DNA from: an uncultured bacterium
Lineage (GTDB): Bacteria; Actinomycetota; Coriobacteriia; Coriobacteriales; Coriobacteriaceae
Length of the DNA stretch: 8,241 bases
Direction: 5' to 3'
Assembly: GCA_905216045.1 (NCBI GenBank)
Contig: CAJMSL010000090.1
Coordinates: forward strand, 1-8,241
Below, one piece after another: positions 5,554 through 8,241 of this stretch; the stretch's first letter is position 1, and the number at the start of each line of letters is the position of its first letter. Position numbers and translations under genes: made by a program. The notes beneath the pieces are model-generated. The model saw only the letters and a program-made list of their open reading frames with translations, was not told where the DNA came from and made no database searches.

Positions 5554-6942
5554 ATGATTAAGATTGCCAAGTTTGGCGGCTCGTCGGTCGCCGACGCCGA
5601 ACACTTTAAGAAGATCAAGGCCATCGTCGATGCCGACCCGGCTCGCCGTTTTGTGGTGGTTTCCGCCTGTGGTCGCCGCTTTAAGGGCGACACCAAGGTG
5701 ACCGACCTGCTCTACCTGGTTAACGCGCACGTTAAGTACCACGTGTCGTGCGAGGAGCTGCTCGAGGACATCGGCCAGCGCTATTTTGATATCGCTGACG
5801 AGCTGGAGCTCACCTATCCCATCCGTGAGGAGTTCGCGGCTTTTGCCGAGCGCGCCCGCTCGGGCGGTTACTCCACCGAGGAGCTTGTGAGCCGCGGCGA
5901 GTACTTCACCGCTCGCCTGATGGCTGAGTACCTGGGCCTACCGTTCCTGGACGCCGCGACGGTTGTGGCGTTCCATCACGACGGTACGCTCAGCATGAAC
6001 CGCACCTCCGAGCTGGTGCAGGAATACGGTCAGCAGGGCGGCTTTGTTATGCCCGGTTTCTACGGCGCGACGCGTGAGGGCCAGATCAAACTGCTCGAGC
6101 GGGGCGGCGGCGATAGCTCGGGCGCGATTTTGGCTAAGTGCCTGGGCGCCGACCTTTACGAGAACTGGACCGACGTCTCGGGCTTCTATTCTGCCGATCC
6201 TCGCATTGTGCCCGAGGCTCAGCCCATTGCGCGCGTTACCTACGAGGAACTGCGCGAGCTTTCGTACATGGGCGCGAGCGTCCTGCACGAGGAGGCTGTG
6301 TTCCCCGTGCGCGAGGCCGGTATTCCGCTAGTCATCAAAAACACCAATGCGCCGCAGGACCCCGGCACCATCATTAGCGAGACGGCTGATGAGGGCGAGG
6401 CGGAGCCCATCATTACCGGTGTGACCGGCAAGCGCGGTTTTGTCGCCATCAACGTGGCTCGCGACCGTACCAAGCCCCGCGTTGGCTTTATGCGCCGCGC
6501 GCTTTCGGTCTTCGAGCGCTATGACGTTTCCGTCGAGCACATGCCCACCGGCGTCGACCGCTTTGGCGCCGTGGTGCAGGAGCAGGATGTGCACGACTCG
6601 CTGTACTCGCTCGTGGGCGACATTCAGCAGGAGGTCGAGCCGCTCGAGATCGAGGTTGTCGAGGGCTTGGCGCTCATCGCTACCGTTGGCCGTAACCTGC
6701 GCGGCCGTGCAGGTATCTCGGGCCATCTGTTTGGCATGCTTGGTCAGGCCGGCGTGAGCGTGCGTATGATTTCGCAGAGCTGCGACGAGATCAATATCAT
6801 TATCGGTGTCGAGGAGAAGGACTTCGACCTGGCGATTCAGACCATTTACCGTGCCTTCTCCGACGAGAACGGCATTGTGAAGGTCTCCGACCTGGAGGCT
6901 CCCGCGCCGGTCGATCCCGCTCTGGTCGCGCTCCACAAGTAG
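5554..6942 (+). CDS. lysC: Aspartate kinase with C-terminal ACT domains
   Basis: This enzyme phosphorylates aspartate to aspartyl phosphate, the committed step to lysine, threonine and methionine. The 462-residue product has an amino-acid-kinase domain at about 1-285, with KFGGSSVA (6-13), VVVSACG (34-40), LVSRGEY (111-117), MPGFYGA (166-172), LLERGGGDSSGAILA (180-194) and a TDVSGFYSADPRI segment (206-218). Two ACT domains follow at about 305-440, the second containing GISGHLFGMLGQAGVSVRM, so feedback control by lysine and/or threonine is expected. The single-chain length and the DSSGAI wording resemble the Bacillus YclM / E. coli LysC type more than the alpha/beta type with an internal start. 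The loop usually written RGGSD reads RGGGD here, with Gly187 in place of the family serine, and ERGG replaces the usual GRGG or SRGG. No homoserine dehydrogenase domain is fused. The start is set by the N-terminal motif, since the ribosome binding site is weak. Confidence 0.95.
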   Translation: MIKIAKFGGSSVADAEHFKKIKAIVDADPARRFVVVSACGRRFKGDTKVTDLLYLVNAHVKYHVSCEELLEDIGQRYFDIADELELTYPIREEFAAFAERARSGGYSTEELVSRGEYFTARLMAEYLGLPFLDAATVVAFHHDGTLSMNRTSELVQEYGQQGGFVMPGFYGATREGQIKLLERGGGDSSGAILAKCLGADLYENWTDVSGFYSADPRIVPEAQPIARVTYEELRELSYMGASVLHEEAVFPVREAGIPLVIKNTNAPQDPGTIISETADEGEAEPIITGVTGKRGFVAINVARDRTKPRVGFMRRALSVFERYDVSVEHMPTGVDRFGAVVQEQDVHDSLYSLVGDIQQEVEPLEIEVVEGLALIATVGRNLRGRAGISGHLFGMLGQAGVSVRMISQSCDEINIIIGVEEKDFDLAIQTIYRAFSDENGIVKVSDLEAPAPVDPALVALHK

Positions 6943-6993
6943 CTGCCATCCCGTTGATTTTTTGGGACATGTCTCATAAATCTACGGCGGGGC

Positions 6994-7015
6994 GTTTCGT
7001 TTCGGTTTCGTTTCG
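6994..7015 (+). repeat. Two exact tandem copies of an 11-bp unit
   Basis: GTTTCGTTTCG occurs at 6994-7004 and again immediately at 7005-7015, directly before the lysC terminator stem. It is probably a small slippage repeat with no assigned role. Confidence 0.6.
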
Positions 7016-7049
7016 ACGGGGCGGGTTTCGTGCCCGCCCCGTTCTTGTA
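7016..7049 (+). terminator. Intrinsic terminator downstream of lysC
   Basis: A perfect 10-bp GC-rich stem, ACGGGGCGGG (7016-7025) with CCCGCCCCGT (7033-7042), has a 7-base loop and is followed by TCTTGTA. It lies between lysC and asd, so asd probably has its own promoter in the remaining 70 bp. A TGTATACA-like -10 near 7047-7052 is a weak candidate. Confidence 0.7.
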
Positions 7050-7116
7050 TACACTGGCAACAATAATCGGCCTGCTCGGCGTGCGGGCAAAAGCCACAAC
7101 CTTTAAAGGGGGAAGC

Positions 7117-8142
7117 ATGAAACAGTACACGGTTGCTATTTTGGGCGCGACGGGAGCCGTGGGCACCCAGATGCTCGAGTGCCTCAACGAGCAGGAGTTC
7201 CCGGTTGGCAAGCTCAAGCTGCTGGCGAGCGCGCGTTCTGCGGGCAAGACCGTCGAGTTCCGTGGCGAGCAGATCGTGATCGAAGAGGCTTGCCCCGAGG
7301 CCTTTGAGGGCTGCGACATTGTGCTTGGAGCCGCCGGTGACGATATCGCGAAGGAGCTGCTGCCCGAGGCCGTCAAGCGCGGCGCCGTCGTGGTCGACAA
7401 CAGCCATGCCTTCCGTATGGATCCCGAGGTGCCGCTGGTCGTGCCCGAGATCAATGCCGACGATATCAAGTGGCATCACGGCCTTATCGCCAACCCCAAC
7501 TGCGCGACTATCATCGGCCTGGTTCCCACGTGGCCGCTGCATCAGCTCGCTGGCGTGAAGCGCATGATCGTCTCGACGTATCAGGCGGCTTCGGGTGCCG
7601 GCGCTCCCGGTATGGCCGAGCTCGAGGCTCAGCTGGCCGCCCTGGGCCGCGGCGAGGAGATTCCCGAGCCGCGCGCCTTCGCCGCCCAGCTGGCGAGCAA
7701 CCTGATTCCGCAGATTGGCGGCGTCAAGGAAGAGGGCTTTACCTCCGAGGAGATGAAGTTGCAAAACGAGGGCCGCAAGATCATGCATCTGCCCGAGCTG
7801 CGCGTGAACTGCACCTGTGTGCGCGTGCCCGTGCTGCGCTCGCACTCCGAGAGCATTACGCTCGAGTTCGAGCGTGACATCACGGTCGAGGAGGCTCGTG
7901 CTGCGCTCGCTGCCGCTCCGGGCGTCAAGCTGGTTGACGACATGAGCGCCGAGGATGCACACGACCGCTTCCCCATGCCGATGGATACGTCCGACCAGGA
8001 CCTGATTTGGGTCGGCCGCGTGCGTCGTGACATCTCCAACCCCGAGGCCGCGCGTGGCATCACCTTCTGGTGCTGCGGCGACCAAATCCGTAAGGGCGCG
8101 GCAACCAACGCCGTCCAGATCGCCAAGCTGCTCTGCGAGTAA
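7117..8142 (+). CDS. asd: Aspartate-semialdehyde dehydrogenase
   Basis: Asd reduces aspartyl phosphate to aspartate semialdehyde with NADPH, the second step of the aspartate family pathway and the branch point to lysine (and, in many bacteria, diaminopimelate for cell wall). The 341-residue protein begins MKQYTVAILGATGAVGTQML with the Rossmann GATGAVG (10-16). It carries NPNCATIIG with catalytic Cys129, VSTYQAASGAGAPGM (152-166) with the substrate-contacting Gln156, and CVRVPVLRSHSES (234-246) with the catalytic His243. Length is normal. The ATG at 7117 has AAAGGGGGA (7105-7113) just before it; the in-frame upstream extension to 7030 crosses the lysC terminator and adds non-homologous residues. 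It follows lysC in the same direction, but a strong terminator separates them. Dap-pathway and homoserine dehydrogenase genes are not in this window. Confidence 0.96.
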   Translation: MKQYTVAILGATGAVGTQMLECLNEQEFPVGKLKLLASARSAGKTVEFRGEQIVIEEACPEAFEGCDIVLGAAGDDIAKELLPEAVKRGAVVVDNSHAFRMDPEVPLVVPEINADDIKWHHGLIANPNCATIIGLVPTWPLHQLAGVKRMIVSTYQAASGAGAPGMAELEAQLAALGRGEEIPEPRAFAAQLASNLIPQIGGVKEEGFTSEEMKLQNEGRKIMHLPELRVNCTCVRVPVLRSHSESITLEFERDITVEEARAALAAAPGVKLVDDMSAEDAHDRFPMPMDTSDQDLIWVGRVRRDISNPEAARGITFWCCGDQIRKGAATNAVQIAKLLCE

Positions 8143-8241
8143 CGGTGGATCTGTCCGGCGGGGGCCGGGCTTGGTTTTCTGTACGTCCTCGACCTTGTGT
8201 GGCGCCTTGTCCTGCTCCTTCGGAGCCGCGGACTAGGCGCC
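8143..8241 (+). other. asd downstream region with layered hairpin, cut by window end
   Basis: Just past asd, CCGG-CGGGGG-CCGG (near 8156-8169) followed by GCTTGGTTTTCTG could be a weak terminator. From 8201 to 8241 a three-tier inverted repeat is visible: GGCGCC (8201-8206 with 8236-8241), GTCC/GGAC (8209-8212 with 8230-8233) and GCTCC-TTC-GGAGC (8214-8226). The window stops at its outer arm, so any T-run or longer repeat is not visible. No gene is supported here. Confidence 0.4.

Noticed and set aside
6982..8085. 367-residue open frame antisense to asd
   Set aside because: It mirrors a GC-rich gene with strong codon bias, is low-complexity (His, Gly, Ala, Leu rich), and has no ribosome binding site or recognised motif; asd on the other strand has complete catalytic motifs.
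1..8241. CRISPR array, tRNA, rRNA, transposase or integrase
   Set aside because: No spaced direct repeats, no cloverleaf with a T-arm motif, no rRNA-like sequence and no recombinase motifs were found on either strand.

Overview
The window looks like chromosome from a gut actinobacterium of the class Coriobacteriia, most likely Collinsella or a close relative. This rests on the high-GC codon use of the core genes, strong AGGAGG-type ribosome binding sites, and remembered resemblance of the proteins; no search was run. The backbone is part of the aspartate-family amino acid pathway, with a lower-GC accessory stretch to its left.

Left part (1-2520). Bases 1-235 are the 3' end of a gene for the ribosome-assembly GTPase EngB/YsxC. 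Its last codons run into a near-perfect palindrome (192-238) that looks like both its terminator and the operator of the next operon. That operon (255-1602) encodes a DUF3990 protein with ADP-ribosyltransferase-like motifs, overlapped by 35 bp by a protein with a C-terminal Xre-type helix-turn-helix. This is a toxin-antitoxin-like pair. Convergent to it, on the minus strand, lie a secreted protein that tentatively fits DUF5626 (1934-2449) and, 24 bp downstream, a 34-residue single-helix membrane protein (1805-1909), closed by a hairpin terminator (1742-1770). Both operons are visibly less GC-rich than the rest.

Middle (2520-3931). A gene-free stretch holds a 117-bp element with 27-bp inverted arms (2707-2823) that ends next to the thrB stop codon. 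Homoserine kinase (thrB, minus) follows. Directly upstream of its ribosome binding site is a second palindromic element, 112 bp, with perfect 22-bp arms (3742-3853), then the thrC terminator. thrB is therefore bracketed by two different palindromic elements and separated from thrC by a terminator.

Right part (3932-8241). Threonine synthase (thrC, minus) is divergent from aspartate kinase (lysC, plus) across 104 bp. After a strong terminator comes aspartate-semialdehyde dehydrogenase (asd, plus). LysC and Asd convert aspartate to aspartate semialdehyde. Homoserine dehydrogenase, not in this window, would make homoserine, which ThrB and ThrC turn into threonine. The window ends in a layered hairpin just past asd.

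The likeliest novelty is the left-hand island: the operator/terminator palindrome, the DUF3990/Xre pair, the unrecorded small membrane protein, and the two palindromic elements around thrB.
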